DNA of 64,000 nucleotides from Streptomyces cylindrosporus (GTDB lineage Bacteria > Actinomycetota > Actinomycetes > Streptomycetales > Streptomycetaceae). The stretch covers positions 166,670 through 230,669 of the forward strand of contig NZ_JALDAY010000018.1 of NCBI RefSeq assembly GCF_022698165.1, written 5' to 3'. A model generated the notes under the pieces. The model was given only the letters and a program-made list of their open reading frames with translations, made no database searches and was not told the DNA's origin. The position numbers were made by a program, and so were the translations under genes. The stretch's first letter is position 1. Every line of letters begins with the position of its first letter. Shown here in pieces: positions 52,268 to 61,228 of the stretch.

Positions 52268-53539
52268 ATGAGCACCGTCACGCCCACCGACTGGACCACC
52301 CGCCCGGCCCCTCGGACCGCCGACGGCTGGATCGCCCGCGCCGCCGAGGTCGCCGCCGTCCTCGCCACCGACGCCGCCGAACGCGACCGGGCCGGCGCCA
52401 CCCCGTACGCCGAGGTGCAACTCCTCAAGGACGCCGGCCTGGTCACGCTGCTCGGACCCACCGAGCACGGCGGCGCCGGGCAGGACTGGCCCACCGCCTA
52501 CCGCGTCGTCCGCGAGGTCGCCAAGGCCGACGGCTCCATCGGGCAGCTCCTCGGCTACCACTACCTGTGGTTCTGGGCGGCCCGCCTGGTCGGCACCCGC
52601 GAACAGTGGGAGCAGGTGGAGGCCGAGGCGAGCCGGGGCCGCTGGTTCTTCGGCGGGGCCGTCAACCCGCGCGACAAGGACGTCGTGGTCACCGAGGACG
52701 GGGACGACCTCGTCTTCACCGGCCGCAAGTCCTTCTCCACCGGCAGCAAGGTCTCCGACGTCACCGTCCTCGAAGGCGTCCTGGAGGGCACCGACGACCA
52801 CGTCTTCGCCATCGTCCCCTCCGACAGCGCCGGCCTGACCTTCCACGACGACTGGGACAACATCGGCCAGCGCCTCACCGAGAGCGGCGGCGTCACCCTC
52901 GACGGCGTCCGCACCCCGTGGGCCTCGGCCGCCGGCTACGTCGACAAGGTCTTCCGGCCGCGCGTCTACAACACCCTCAACGTCCCCACCATCCAACTGG
53001 TCTTCGTCAACTTCTACCTGGGCATCGCCGGCGGCGCCCTGGAGACGGCGGCCACCTACACCCGCACCAAGTCGCGGTCCTGGCTGCACGGAGGCTCCGA
53101 GCGGGCGGTCGACGAGCCGTACGTCATCGACACCTACGGCGACCTCACCGCCAAGCTCTGGGCGGCCGAAGCCCTCGCCGACGCCGTCGCCGCCGAGGGA
53201 CAGAAGCTGCACGACGACCCGGACGCGGTCACGCCCGAGGCGCGCGGCGCCTTCGAGGTGCGGGTCGCGGCGATCAAGTCCCGGGCGACGGACGTGGCGC
53301 CGGAGATCGGCAACCGCATCTTCGAGGTCACCGGCGCCCGCGCCACCGCCACCTCTGAGGGCCTCGACCGGTTCTGGCGCAACGTACGCACCCGCCCACC
53401 CGTCACCCGGCCACCACCCCTCAACGAGGCGCTTTGCGCCGCCCCTTCTGGATTGCACGACCCCGTCGCCTACAAGCGCCGCGAGGTCGGCCGCTGGGTC
53501 CTGGAGGGCGAACTGCCCGAACCCACCTGGTACTCCTGA
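52268..53539 (+). CDS. SfnB-like acyl-CoA-dehydrogenase-fold oxidoreductase
   Basis: A 423-residue flavoprotein of the acyl-CoA dehydrogenase fold, in the subgroup found with SfnG and SsuD in sulfur scavenging (FMN-dependent, also like DszC). Visible motifs are LLGPTEHGGAGQDWPT, RKSFSTGSKVSD, GIAGGALETAATYTRTKSR and, near the end, FWRNVRT...LHDPVAYKRREVG. Between RT and LHDP lie 20 extra residues rich in Pro (53393-53452), absent from the paralogue at 54164, which reads RTHTLHDP. ATG at 52268 follows GAGAGAGG. It is the second gene of the operon. Confidence 0.87.
   Translation: MSTVTPTDWTTRPAPRTADGWIARAAEVAAVLATDAAERDRAGATPYAEVQLLKDAGLVTLLGPTEHGGAGQDWPTAYRVVREVAKADGSIGQLLGYHYLWFWAARLVGTREQWEQVEAEASRGRWFFGGAVNPRDKDVVVTEDGDDLVFTGRKSFSTGSKVSDVTVLEGVLEGTDDHVFAIVPSDSAGLTFHDDWDNIGQRLTESGGVTLDGVRTPWASAAGYVDKVFRPRVYNTLNVPTIQLVFVNFYLGIAGGALETAATYTRTKSRSWLHGGSERAVDEPYVIDTYGDLTAKLWAAEALADAVAAEGQKLHDDPDAVTPEARGAFEVRVAAIKSRATDVAPEIGNRIFEVTGARATATSEGLDRFWRNVRTRPPVTRPPPLNEALCAAPSGLHDPVAYKRREVGRWVLEGELPEPTWYS
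53393..53452 (+). repeat. In-frame 60-base insert with hairpin inside a coding gene
   Basis: The insert encodes RPPVTRPPPLNEALCAAPSG in place of the two residues HT expected from the paralogue. It contains GGCGC-TTT-GCGCC (53428-53440). Its composition and palindrome suggest a short mobile or palindromic repeat captured in the gene without breaking the frame. Confidence 0.6.
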
Positions 53540-53551
53540 CCGCTTCCCCCG

Positions 53552-53582
53552 GGGGCGCCCCCTCCTGAGCAGGGGGCGCCCC
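53552..53582 (+). terminator. Perfect 12-bp hairpin inside the sulfur operon
   Basis: GGGGCGCCCCCT (53552-53563) pairs exactly with AGGGGGCGCCCC (53571-53582) around a seven-base loop. It lies between the first SfnB-like gene and the FMN reductase gene, so it may reduce read-through or protect the upstream message. Confidence 0.75.
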
Positions 53583-53603
53583 TCCTCCCCGAAAGAGGAC
53601 CGC

Positions 53604-54167
53604 ATGGCCACCGTCCTGTCCGTCTCCGGCAGCCCCTCCGCCTCCTCCCGCACCAACCGCCTGCTGCGCCACCTGGACACCCGGCTGGCCGCCCAGGGCC
53701 ACCAGGTGATCCCGCTCGACATCCGCACGATCCCCGCCGAAGCCCTGCTCGGCGCGGACTTCAAGCACCCCGCCATCGTCGAGGCCACCGAACTATTCGC
53801 GCGGGCCGACGGAGTCGTCGTCGGCACCCCCGTCTACAAGGCCTCGTACTCCGGAGTCCTCAAGGCACTCCTCGACCTGCTGCCGCAGTACGCGCTGGCC
53901 GGCAAGACGGTGCTGCCGCTGGCCACCGGCGGCACCACCGCCCACGTCCTCGCCATCGACTACGCCCTGCGCCCGGTCCTGTCCTCGATGGGCGCGGCGC
54001 ACATCGTGCAGGGCTGGTTCACCCTCGACAAGGACATCACCGTGCAGGAGGACGGCGCGCTGACGGTCGCACCGGCCGCGAGCGAGGCGCTGGCCCAGGT
54101 GGTGGACCAGTTCTCGACGGCGCTGGGCCGCACCCCGCTGCCGGCCGCGGCGAGCCGAGCGGCATGA
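53604..54167 (+). CDS. NAD(P)H:FMN reductase (SsuE/MsuE type)
   Basis: A 187-residue flavodoxin-like reductase supplying reduced FMN to the two-component monooxygenases of this operon. VLSVSGSPSASSRTNRLLRHL is the FMN-phosphate loop, GVVVGTPVYKASYSGVLKALLDLLP the second flavin loop, and VLPLATGGTTAHVLAIDYALRPVL the family-specific part. ATG at 53604 follows GAAAGAGGA. Its stop overlaps the next ATG by four bases (ATGA), implying translational coupling. Confidence 0.93.
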   Translation: MATVLSVSGSPSASSRTNRLLRHLDTRLAAQGHQVIPLDIRTIPAEALLGADFKHPAIVEATELFARADGVVVGTPVYKASYSGVLKALLDLLPQYALAGKTVLPLATGGTTAHVLAIDYALRPVLSSMGAAHIVQGWFTLDKDITVQEDGALTVAPAASEALAQVVDQFSTALGRTPLPAAASRAA

Positions 54168-55348
54168 CCGCCCACGTCATCGCCGACGACGCGGAGGCCC
54201 TCGCGGTCGCGGCAGCCCTGGCCGAGGAGTTCCGCGCCGGCGCCTCCGCCCGCGACGTCGAACGCAGGCTTCCGCGCGCGGAGTTGGACCGCCTCTCCGC
54301 CTCGGGACTCCTCGCCGTCACCGTCCCCGCCGAGCACGGCGGCGCGGACGTGGGCGCGACAACCCTCGCGGAGGTCTTCCGGCTGCTCGCCTCGGCCGAC
54401 GCCAGCCTCGCCCAGATCCCGCAGAGCCACTTCGCGTACGTCAATGTGATCCGCCGTCAGGGCACTGAGGAGCAGCGGAAGTTCTTCTTCGCCGAACTGC
54501 TCGCCGGCCGCCGTTTCGGCAACGCCCAGTCCGAGGCGGGCACCAAGCACGTCCAGGACATCCGCACCCGCCTGGAACCACAACCCAACGGCTCCTACGT
54601 CCTCACCGGCGTCAAGCACTACTCCACCGGCGCCCTCTTCGCCGACTGGATCCCCGTCCTCGCCCGCGCCGAGGAGGACCGGCTCCATGTCGCCTACGTG
54701 CCCCGGGACGCCCCCGGCCTCACGGTGGTCGACGACTGGGACGGCCTCGGCCAGCGTACGACGGCCAGCGGCACCGTCCGCCTCGACGGCGTCGAGGTCC
54801 CGGCCGACCGGGTCCTGCCCCACCACCTCACCTTCGAGGGTCCCCAACTCCACGGCGCCGTGGCCCAGTTGCTGCACGCGGCCATCGACGCCGGGATCGC
54901 CTCGGGCGCACTCGCCGAAGCGGCGGAGTTCGTCCGGACGAAGAGCCGCCCCTGGTTCGAGAGCGGCGTCGACACGGCCGCCGAGGACCCGCTGCTGATC
55001 CAGCGCTTCGGTGAACTCGCCCTCCAGGTGAGGGCTTCGGAGGCCCTGCTGCGGGAGGCGGCCCGAGCGGTGGACTCGGCACAGGCCGACCTCACCGACG
55101 ACTCGGCCGCCGAGGCCTCCATCGCCGTGGCCACCGCCAAGGTGCAGGCCGCCCGGGCCGCCGTCGAGGTGGCGAGCGCCCTCTTCGAGGTCTCCGGCAC
55201 CCGCTCGGCCCTCAACTCCCTCAACCTGCACCGCCATTGGCGCGACGCCCGCACCCACACCCTGCACGACCCGACGCGCTGGAAGGTCCAGCACATCGGC
55301 CGGTACGCGCTGAACGGCACCCGCCCACCCCGCCACGGCCTCCTCTAG
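54164..55348 (+). CDS. sfnB: SfnB-family sulfur acquisition oxidoreductase
   Basis: A 394-residue acyl-CoA-dehydrogenase-fold flavoprotein of the SfnB group. Characteristic stretches are VTVPAEHGGADVGATTLAEVF, AQIPQSHFAYVN, GNAQSEAGTKHVQDI, TGVKHYSTGALFADW and the C-terminal RTHTLHDPTRWKVQHIGRYALNG. It is thought to help use dimethylsulfone-type compounds, though its exact reaction is not established. It shares ATGA with the reductase gene and lies 34 bases before ssuD. Confidence 0.92.
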   Translation: MTAHVIADDAEALAVAAALAEEFRAGASARDVERRLPRAELDRLSASGLLAVTVPAEHGGADVGATTLAEVFRLLASADASLAQIPQSHFAYVNVIRRQGTEEQRKFFFAELLAGRRFGNAQSEAGTKHVQDIRTRLEPQPNGSYVLTGVKHYSTGALFADWIPVLARAEEDRLHVAYVPRDAPGLTVVDDWDGLGQRTTASGTVRLDGVEVPADRVLPHHLTFEGPQLHGAVAQLLHAAIDAGIASGALAEAAEFVRTKSRPWFESGVDTAAEDPLLIQRFGELALQVRASEALLREAARAVDSAQADLTDDSAAEASIAVATAKVQAARAAVEVASALFEVSGTRSALNSLNLHRHWRDARTHTLHDPTRWKVQHIGRYALNGTRPPRHGLL

Positions 55349-55382
55349 CTCCACCCGCGACACCTCTGATCGGAGACCCCAC

Positions 55383-56528
55383 GTGTCCCTCACCTTCCAC
55401 TGGTTCCTGCCCACCAACGGCGACAGCCGCCACGTGGTCGGCGGCGGCCACGGCACGCCCGCCACCGCCTCCGGCCGGGACCGGCCGCCGACGGTCGCCT
55501 ACCTGAGCCAGATCGCCAGGGCCGCCGAGGACCTGGGGTTCGTCGGCGCGCTCACCCCGACGGGAGCCTGGTGCGAGGACGCGTGGCTGACCACGGCCAT
55601 GGTCAGCCAGAACACCGAACGCCTGAAGTTCCTGGTCGCCTTCCGCCCCGGCTTCGTCTCACCGACCCTCGCGGCGCAGATGGCGTCCACCTTCCAGCGG
55701 CAGTCCGGCGGACGGCTCCTCCTCAACGTCGTCACGGGCGGCGAGAGCCACGAGCAGCGGGCCTACGGCGACTTCCTGGACAAGGACGCCCGGTACCGCC
55801 GTACCGGCGAATTCCTGGAGATCGTACGGGGGTTGTGGCAGGGCCGGACGGTCGACCTGAACGGCGAGTACCTCCAGGTCGAGGACGCCAGGCTGGCCCG
55901 GGTGCCGGACCCGGTGCCCGAGGTGTACTTCGGCGGGTCCTCGCCCGTCGCCGGAGAGGTCGCCGCCAAGTACGTCGACTCCTACCTCACCTGGGGCGAG
56001 CCGCCCGCGCAGGTCGCGGAGAAGATCGCCTGGATCCGGGGGCTCGCCGCCGAGCAGGGCCGCACCCTGCGGTTCGGTATCCGGCTGCACGTCATCACCC
56101 GCGACACCTCCGAGCAGGCCTGGGCCGAGGCCGACCGTCTCCTCGCCGGGTTCGACCCGGAGACCGTGAAGTCCGTGCAGGCGGGGCTGGCCCGCAGCGA
56201 GTCCGAGGGCCAGCAGCGGATGCTCGCCCTGCACGGCGGCGGCCACCGCGACGGCCTGGAGATCCACCCCAACCTCTGGGCCGGCATCGGTCTGGTGCGG
56301 GGCGGCGCGGGCACCGCCCTGGTCGGCAGCCACGAGGAGGTCGCCGAGCGGATCAAGGAGTACCACGCCCTCGGCATCGACGAGTTCGTGCTCTCCGGCT
56401 ACCCGCACCTGGAGGAGGCGTACTGGTTCGGCGAGGGCGTACTGCCGCGCCTGGCCGCGGAGGGCCTGTGGCAGCACCCGTTCGCCCGGCAGGCCGCGGT
56501 GCCCGCGCAGGTGCCGTTCGCGAGCTAG
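55383..56528 (+). CDS. ssuD: Alkanesulfonate monooxygenase
   Basis: A 381-residue FMNH2-dependent luciferase-family enzyme that cleaves alkanesulfonates to aldehyde and sulfite. It opens MSLTFHWFLPTNGDSRHVVGG. It has SQIARAAEDLGFVGALTPTGAWCEDAW, FRPGFVSPTLAAQMASTFQR, LNVVTGGE and FGGSSPVAGEVAAKY, and ends with PHLEEAYWFGEGVLP. Family active-site residues (Cys in AWCEDAW, Arg in FRPG, His in HEEVAE context) are plausible. GTG at 55383 has GGAG seven bases ahead. Confidence 0.93.
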   Translation: MSLTFHWFLPTNGDSRHVVGGGHGTPATASGRDRPPTVAYLSQIARAAEDLGFVGALTPTGAWCEDAWLTTAMVSQNTERLKFLVAFRPGFVSPTLAAQMASTFQRQSGGRLLLNVVTGGESHEQRAYGDFLDKDARYRRTGEFLEIVRGLWQGRTVDLNGEYLQVEDARLARVPDPVPEVYFGGSSPVAGEVAAKYVDSYLTWGEPPAQVAEKIAWIRGLAAEQGRTLRFGIRLHVITRDTSEQAWAEADRLLAGFDPETVKSVQAGLARSESEGQQRMLALHGGGHRDGLEIHPNLWAGIGLVRGGAGTALVGSHEEVAERIKEYHALGIDEFVLSGYPHLEEAYWFGEGVLPRLAAEGLWQHPFARQAAVPAQVPFAS

Positions 56529-56605
56529 CGCGTGCTCTGCCGGCCTGTGCGCGCTTGGATACGGGGGAGCCCGAGCGTGCCGCGTCGGCAGAGAGGAACA
56601 GCTCC

Positions 56606-57436
56606 GTGAGTGATTGGCCGCTGACCAGGACCTTCCGCAGTTCGTCCGGAGCCGTCCGCTGGGACAGCCTCGGCGACCCCGGCCGGGACCCGGTCGTCCT
56701 CCTGCACGGCACCCCTTTCTCCTCGTACGTCTGGCGCGCCGTTGCCCGCTCCCTGGCCCGCCGTCACCAGGTGTACGTGTGGGACATGCCGGGCTATGGG
56801 ACCTCGGAGAAATTCGCGGGACAGGACGTCTCCCTGGCGGCACAGGCCAAGGTCTTCACCGAGCTGCTGGCGCACTGGGGTGTGGACCAACCCCTCGTGG
56901 TGGCCCACGACTTCGGCGGTGCCGTCTCCCTGCGCGCCCATCTGCTGCACGGAGCGCGCTACACCGCCCTCGCTCTCGTCGACCCGGTCGCCCTCGCGCC
57001 CTGGGGCTCCCCGTTCTTCCGGCTGGTCGGCACACACGCCGACGTCTTCGAGCAGCTGCCGCCCGCACTGCACGGGGCCCTGGTGCGCGAGTACATCGGC
57101 TCCGCCAGCAGCGCCGGTCTGCACCCCGCCGTCCTGGACCGGCTCGTCGAGCCCTGGCTGGGCGCCCCCGGCCAGGCGGCCTTCTACCGGCAGATCGCCC
57201 AGGCCGACCAGCGGTACACCGACGAGATCCAGGACCGCTACGGCGAGATCGGCGTCCCGACCCTGGTCTGCTGGGGCCAGGACGACACCTGGATCCCCGC
57301 CGCCAAGGGACACGAACTCGTCGCCCGCATCCCGGGAGCACACCTCGAACCCATCGCGGGCGCCGGCCATCTGGTCCAGGAGGACGCCCCGGCGGAACTC
57401 ACCGCCGCACTCATCACCTTCCTGGACACGCCCTAG
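56606..57436 (+). CDS. Alpha/beta hydrolase with Asp nucleophile (dehalogenase/epoxide-hydrolase type)
   Basis: A 276-residue soluble hydrolase. The oxyanion motif is LLHGTPFSSYVW. The nucleophile elbow VAHDFGGAVSL has Asp, as in haloalkane dehalogenases and epoxide hydrolases, not Ser as in esterases. The acid is in WGQDDTWIP and the His in GAGHLVQED. GTG at 56606 has GAGAGGAA ahead. It is the last gene of the sulfur operon, 77 bases after ssuD, and may process the carbon skeleton left after desulfonation; this is inference. Confidence 0.87.
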   Translation: MSDWPLTRTFRSSSGAVRWDSLGDPGRDPVVLLHGTPFSSYVWRAVARSLARRHQVYVWDMPGYGTSEKFAGQDVSLAAQAKVFTELLAHWGVDQPLVVAHDFGGAVSLRAHLLHGARYTALALVDPVALAPWGSPFFRLVGTHADVFEQLPPALHGALVREYIGSASSAGLHPAVLDRLVEPWLGAPGQAAFYRQIAQADQRYTDEIQDRYGEIGVPTLVCWGQDDTWIPAAKGHELVARIPGAHLEPIAGAGHLVQEDAPAELTAALITFLDTP

Positions 57437-57443
57437 GTGTGCC

Positions 57444-58358
57444 CTAGGCCCGGGCGGCGAGTGCCCTGCGTACCGCGCGGGTGATGATCGGTGGGAGCAG
57501 GTCCCGGCCGAGGCGGCGGGCTCGGGAGGGGCGGTGGCGGGGTGTGGGTGTGGGTGTCGGCGGGGCCGGGGGTGCGACCGGTTCGGGTTCCGTGTAGTGG
57601 CGGGAGTGCGGGAAGGGCGGCGGTTGGAGCTCCTTGTGGGCGCGGGTGCGGACCAGGCGGTGGCCCGCGGCCTCCTGGACGCTCAGGCCGACGTCCGTGC
57701 GGTCCCTGAGCATGGCGAGGAGCTCCTCCTGGACCGGCTCCGGATCGCCCCAAGTGCCGTACAGCTTCTGTGTGCTGAGGCAGATCGGACGCAGTCCGCG
57801 GTTGAGCACGGCCTCCCAGGTGGCGACCGAGACGCCGGGGGTGTGCTCGGAGCGGAAGTCGTCGAGGACGACGATGCCGTCGGGCAGCAGCAGGTCGCGG
57901 GCCGCGCCGATGTCGTCGCGGACGTGCTCGTACAGGTGCGAGGCGTCGATGTGCACGAACCGGCAGGTGCCCGGCGCCACCTCCCGCGGGATCACGGAGG
58001 TGGGGGCCTCTATGACCCTGGGCAGTTCGTCGTGGAAGGAGAGGTAGTTCCGTTCGAAGGCCCGGCGGGTGAGGGAGGAGTACGACTTCGCCGTCTCGGC
58101 CCGGTTGGCCCCGTCCGGCGCCTCGCCGCCGAACAGGTCGCAGACCGTGAACTCCTCGCCGTCCTGCAGGTGTTGGCCGAGCAGGATGGCGCTCTTGCCC
58201 ATGTACGCGCCGAGCTCCAGCAGGTCGCCCCGCCGGCCACCGGTCTCCTGCCGTGCGAGGAACCAGGTGAACAGGAGCTGGTCCAGCGGTGGGAACCAGC
58301 CGGGTACGTCCTTCAGCTCGCCGGGCTGCTTCATGTCGGTTGCCTGTGCGGTCGCCAT
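57444..58358 (-). CDS. TylF/Methyltransf_24-type SAM methyltransferase
   Basis: A 304-residue class I methyltransferase. The SAM loop is LLELGAYMGKSAILLGQHL. FVHIDASHLYEHVRDDI and PDGIVVLDDF follow, giving the Asp residues used for metal or acceptor binding in the TylF/rhamnosyl O-methyltransferase group. A Pro-Thr linker (TEPEPVAPPAPPTPTPTP) leads to a basic tail that may touch membrane or nucleic acid. Many such genes sit in glycan or natural-product loci, but neighbours here give no clue. Confidence 0.82.
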   Translation of the reverse strand: MATAQATDMKQPGELKDVPGWFPPLDQLLFTWFLARQETGGRRGDLLELGAYMGKSAILLGQHLQDGEEFTVCDLFGGEAPDGANRAETAKSYSSLTRRAFERNYLSFHDELPRVIEAPTSVIPREVAPGTCRFVHIDASHLYEHVRDDIGAARDLLLPDGIVVLDDFRSEHTPGVSVATWEAVLNRGLRPICLSTQKLYGTWGDPEPVQEELLAMLRDRTDVGLSVQEAAGHRLVRTRAHKELQPPPFPHSRHYTEPEPVAPPAPPTPTPTPRHRPSRARRLGRDLLPPIITRAVRRALAARA

Positions 58359-58431
58359 GAGGCGAGTCTGCTCACTGGGCGGGACCCAAACTGACCCTCC
58401 GCTGAACGTCCGGTGAACAGCCAGGTCGGTC

Positions 58432-59475
58432 CTAGAAGTCCGCCAGCGCGTCCAGGTGCGCCCGCCGCACCTCGGCCGTCTGCCCCTGCACCAGCAGGAA
58501 CAGGCCCTCGCGCGCGAGCCGTTGGGCCGGGCTGCCGAGGTCCATCGCGCGTCCGCCCTGGGCGACGACCGCCGCGGAAGTGGCCGCGCGCATCAGCTCG
58601 TACGACCGTGTCTTGAGCGCCAGCCGCTCCTCGACGCGCTCGTGCGGTACGGGGTGCTCGGCCAGGGCGTACACCTGCCGCCGCACCTCGTCGAGCCGCC
58701 CGCGCAGCACCCGCGCCGGCCCCGTCTCCCCGGCCTGCTCCAGCAGCCCGAGCGCGGCGTACGCGACGCCGAACACGGCGGGGGAGGCGTTGGTGTTGCG
58801 CGGCCGGTCCACCAGGGCGAACTTGTCCTGCGGAGCGCGCAGTACCACCGACTCCTCCGGCAGCCGGAGCCCGTCCAGGTCCAGCGAGACGGTGCGGGCC
58901 GCGGTGAGCGCCGCCAGCCGCATCGGCGGCGAGGGCCGCAGCCCCGGCTGCTCGCGCGCCTCGGTGAAGGCGAACACCACCTCGTCCGCGTCGGTCACCC
59001 CGGCCAGCAGCATCACGTCGTTCAGGCCCCAGCCCGTGTACCAGGGCACCCTCCCGTCGAAGCGCCACCCCTCGCCCTCGGCCGTCGCCCGCACCGGCAC
59101 CCGCGGAAAGGCGCGCACGTGCGCGAACGCGATGCCGGCCAGCAGCTCACCGGTCGCCAGAGGCCGCAACAGCCGCTCCCGGACCGGGAGTTCGGACTTC
59201 GCCAGCATCTTGACCGGCGTGTGGTGCTGCGTCTGCACGAACCAGGTCGAGCAGCAGGCCCCGGCGAGGATCTCCATGATCTCCCGCGCCACCGCGTCGG
59301 GGGCGCCGGCACCGCCGTACTCCTTGGGGGCGCTCACCCCGAGCAGCCCCGACCGTCTGATCGCCTCGATGTGGCTCGCGGGCACACCCTCCTGGTCGAC
59401 CTGCTGCGCGTGCGGGGCGAGGAGTTCGTCCGCGAGGGCCTGGGCGGTGGCGACGAGAGGGTGCGGTGCGGTCAT
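58432..59475 (-). CDS. Acyl-CoA dehydrogenase-family protein
   Basis: A 347-residue flavoprotein with the acyl-CoA dehydrogenase fold, third of this fold in the window. Motifs are GLLGVSAPKEYGGAGAPDAVAREIM, CSTWFVQTQHHTPVKML and WRFDGRVPWYTGWG. A C-terminal helical bundle ends EVRRAHLDALADF. The catalytic Glu of true acyl-CoA dehydrogenases is not evident, so a monooxygenase-type or other flavin reaction is possible. ATG at 59475. It is divergent from the DGPF gene and separated from the sulfur operon by a methyltransferase gene. Confidence 0.85.
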   Translation of the reverse strand: MTAPHPLVATAQALADELLAPHAQQVDQEGVPASHIEAIRRSGLLGVSAPKEYGGAGAPDAVAREIMEILAGACCSTWFVQTQHHTPVKMLAKSELPVRERLLRPLATGELLAGIAFAHVRAFPRVPVRATAEGEGWRFDGRVPWYTGWGLNDVMLLAGVTDADEVVFAFTEAREQPGLRPSPPMRLAALTAARTVSLDLDGLRLPEESVVLRAPQDKFALVDRPRNTNASPAVFGVAYAALGLLEQAGETGPARVLRGRLDEVRRQVYALAEHPVPHERVEERLALKTRSYELMRAATSAAVVAQGGRAMDLGSPAQRLAREGLFLLVQGQTAEVRRAHLDALADF

Positions 59476-59574
59476 GGAGAAGATTCTCCCGATCTCGTCG
59501 TGCGCGGTGTCGATCCGGGGGTGTGCCGTTCGTGTAGGAGGTGAGACAACAGCTACGACGCCAAGGAGGACGTC

Positions 59575-59925
59575 ATGACGTACTACCTGCTCAGCGTGGT
59601 CACCCCGACCGACGGCACGCCGCCCGGACCCGAGGAGATGGCCGAGATCATGCGCAACGTCGAGGCCTACAACCAGGAACTGCGCGACGCCGGCGCCTGG
59701 GTGTTCGCCGGCGGACTGCACGGCCCGGAGACGGCGACCATGCTGCGGCCCAAGGGCGCCGACGTCCTGATCAGCGACGGTCCCTACGCCGAGGGGAAGG
59801 AGTACCTCGGCGGACTGAGCCTGATCAAGGCCGACGACCTGGACGCGGCCCTGGAATGGGGCCGCAAGGCGGTCCGCGCCATCGGCCTGCCGGTCGAGGT
59901 CCGGCCCTTCGTGGACAGCCACTAG
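59575..59925 (+). CDS. YCII/DGPF-domain protein
   Basis: A 116-residue YciI-like protein: MTYYLLSVVTPTDG at the start, and the DGPF-type motif as SDGPYAEGKEYLGGLSLI. DGPF proteins are the usual partners of ECF42 sigma factors, and here the sigma gene begins one base inside this gene's stop. ATG at 59575 follows AAGGAGG. The biochemical role is not known. Confidence 0.92.
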   Translation: MTYYLLSVVTPTDGTPPGPEEMAEIMRNVEAYNQELRDAGAWVFAGGLHGPETATMLRPKGADVLISDGPYAEGKEYLGGLSLIKADDLDAALEWGRKAVRAIGLPVEVRPFVDSH

Positions 59926-61127
59926 TGCACGAGCCCGGCACCCCCGACGTCGAGGCCGTGTTCCGCGCGGAGTACGGCCGCGCGGTCGCCGTCCTCGTCC
60001 GCTTCCTCGGCGACATCGACCTCGCCGAGGAAGCGGTCCAGGACGCCTTCACCACGGCCGTGCAGCGCTGGCCGGAGACCGGCGTGCCGCCGAGCCCGGC
60101 CGGCTGGATCATCACCACCGCCCGCAACCGCGCGATCGACCGGCTGCGCAGAGAGGCGCGGCGGGACGAGCGGCACGCCGCGGCCACCCTGCTCAACACG
60201 CCCGACGCACCGGCCGAGGAGGGCCCCGTGCGCGACGACCGGCTCCGCCTGATCTTCACCTGCTGCCACCCCGCCCTCGCGACCCCGGCGCAGGTCGCCC
60301 TCACCCTGCGCCTCCTCGGCGGCCTCACCACCCCGCAGATCGCCCGCGCCTTCTTGGTCCCCGAACCGACGATGGCCCAGCGCCTGGTACGCGCCAAGGC
60401 CAAGATCCGCGACGCCCGCATCCCGTACCGCGTCCCCCGCGACGCCGACCTCCCGGACCGGCTCAGAGGCGTCCTCGCCGTCGTCTACCTGATCTTCAAC
60501 GAGGGTTACGGCGGCACACCCGAGCTGTGCGCGGAGGCCCTGCGCCTCGGCCGCCTGCTCGCGGAGCTCATGCCGGACGAGCCCGAGGTCACCGGCCTGC
60601 TCGCGCTGATGCTGCTCGTCGACTCCCGCCGCGCCGCCCGCCAGGACGAGCACGGCGAGCTGGTGCCGCTGCCCGAACAGGACCGCACCCGCTGGGACCC
60701 CGGGCTGATCGCCGAGGGGCAGGCTCTGGTCCGCCGCTGCCTGCGCCGCAACCAGCCCGGGCCCTACCAGATCCAGGCCGCCATCCAGGCCGTGCACAGC
60801 GACGCGCGCACCGCGGACGCCACCGACTGGGGCCAGATCCGGCAGCTGTACGACCAGCTCATGGCCCTCGCCCCCAGCCCGGTCGTGGCCCTCAACCGCG
60901 CGGTCGCCGTCGCCGAGACCGACGGCCCGGGCCCGGCCCTCGACCTCGTCGACGGCCTGGACCTCGACGGCTACCACGTCTTCCACGCCGTACGCGCCGA
61001 CCTGCTGCGCCGATTCGGCCGCGCCACCGAGGCCCTCGCCGCGTACGACGCGGCCCTCGCCCACACGGAGAACCCCGCCGAGCGCACCTACCTGGAACGC
61101 CGCCGCCGGGAACTCGCGCGGGGGTGA
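59925..61127 (+). CDS. ECF42-type sigma factor with C-terminal TPR-like extension
   Basis: A 400-residue sigma factor. Region 2 is VEAVFRAEYGRAVAVLVRFLGDIDLAEEAVQDAF and region 4 includes LRLLGGLTTPQIARAFLVPEPTMAQRLVRAKAKIR. The 220-residue extension (VVYLIFNEGYGGT, PYQIQAAIQAVHSDA, PSPVVALNRAVAVAETDGP) is the ECF42 hallmark and takes the place of an anti-sigma factor. GTG at 59925 overlaps the DGPF stop by one base. Confidence 0.93.
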   Translation: MHEPGTPDVEAVFRAEYGRAVAVLVRFLGDIDLAEEAVQDAFTTAVQRWPETGVPPSPAGWIITTARNRAIDRLRREARRDERHAAATLLNTPDAPAEEGPVRDDRLRLIFTCCHPALATPAQVALTLRLLGGLTTPQIARAFLVPEPTMAQRLVRAKAKIRDARIPYRVPRDADLPDRLRGVLAVVYLIFNEGYGGTPELCAEALRLGRLLAELMPDEPEVTGLLALMLLVDSRRAARQDEHGELVPLPEQDRTRWDPGLIAEGQALVRRCLRRNQPGPYQIQAAIQAVHSDARTADATDWGQIRQLYDQLMALAPSPVVALNRAVAVAETDGPGPALDLVDGLDLDGYHVFHAVRADLLRRFGRATEALAAYDAALAHTENPAERTYLERRRRELARG

Positions 61128-61137
61128 CGGCCGGTCG

Positions 61138-61193
61138 CGGAAGCGGGCGAGCGACGCACCGCTCGCGGAAGCCGGAGAGTGACGCATCGCTCG
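61138..61193. repeat. Two adjacent 28-base imperfect direct repeats
   Basis: Units 61138-61165 and 61166-61193 start CGGAAGC and end CGCTCG, with GACGCA in the middle; they differ at about five positions. They lie just past the sigma-factor stop, upstream of the aldehyde dehydrogenase gene. Confidence 0.6.
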
Positions 61194-61228
61194 CCGAAAG
61201 TAGTCCGGAGCCTGCCGGAATTTATTTT

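Noticed and set aside
52259..53827. A minus-strand 522-codon frame opposite the SfnB-like gene
   Set aside because: It has no family motif, while the plus strand encodes a clear flavoprotein with a ribosome site.
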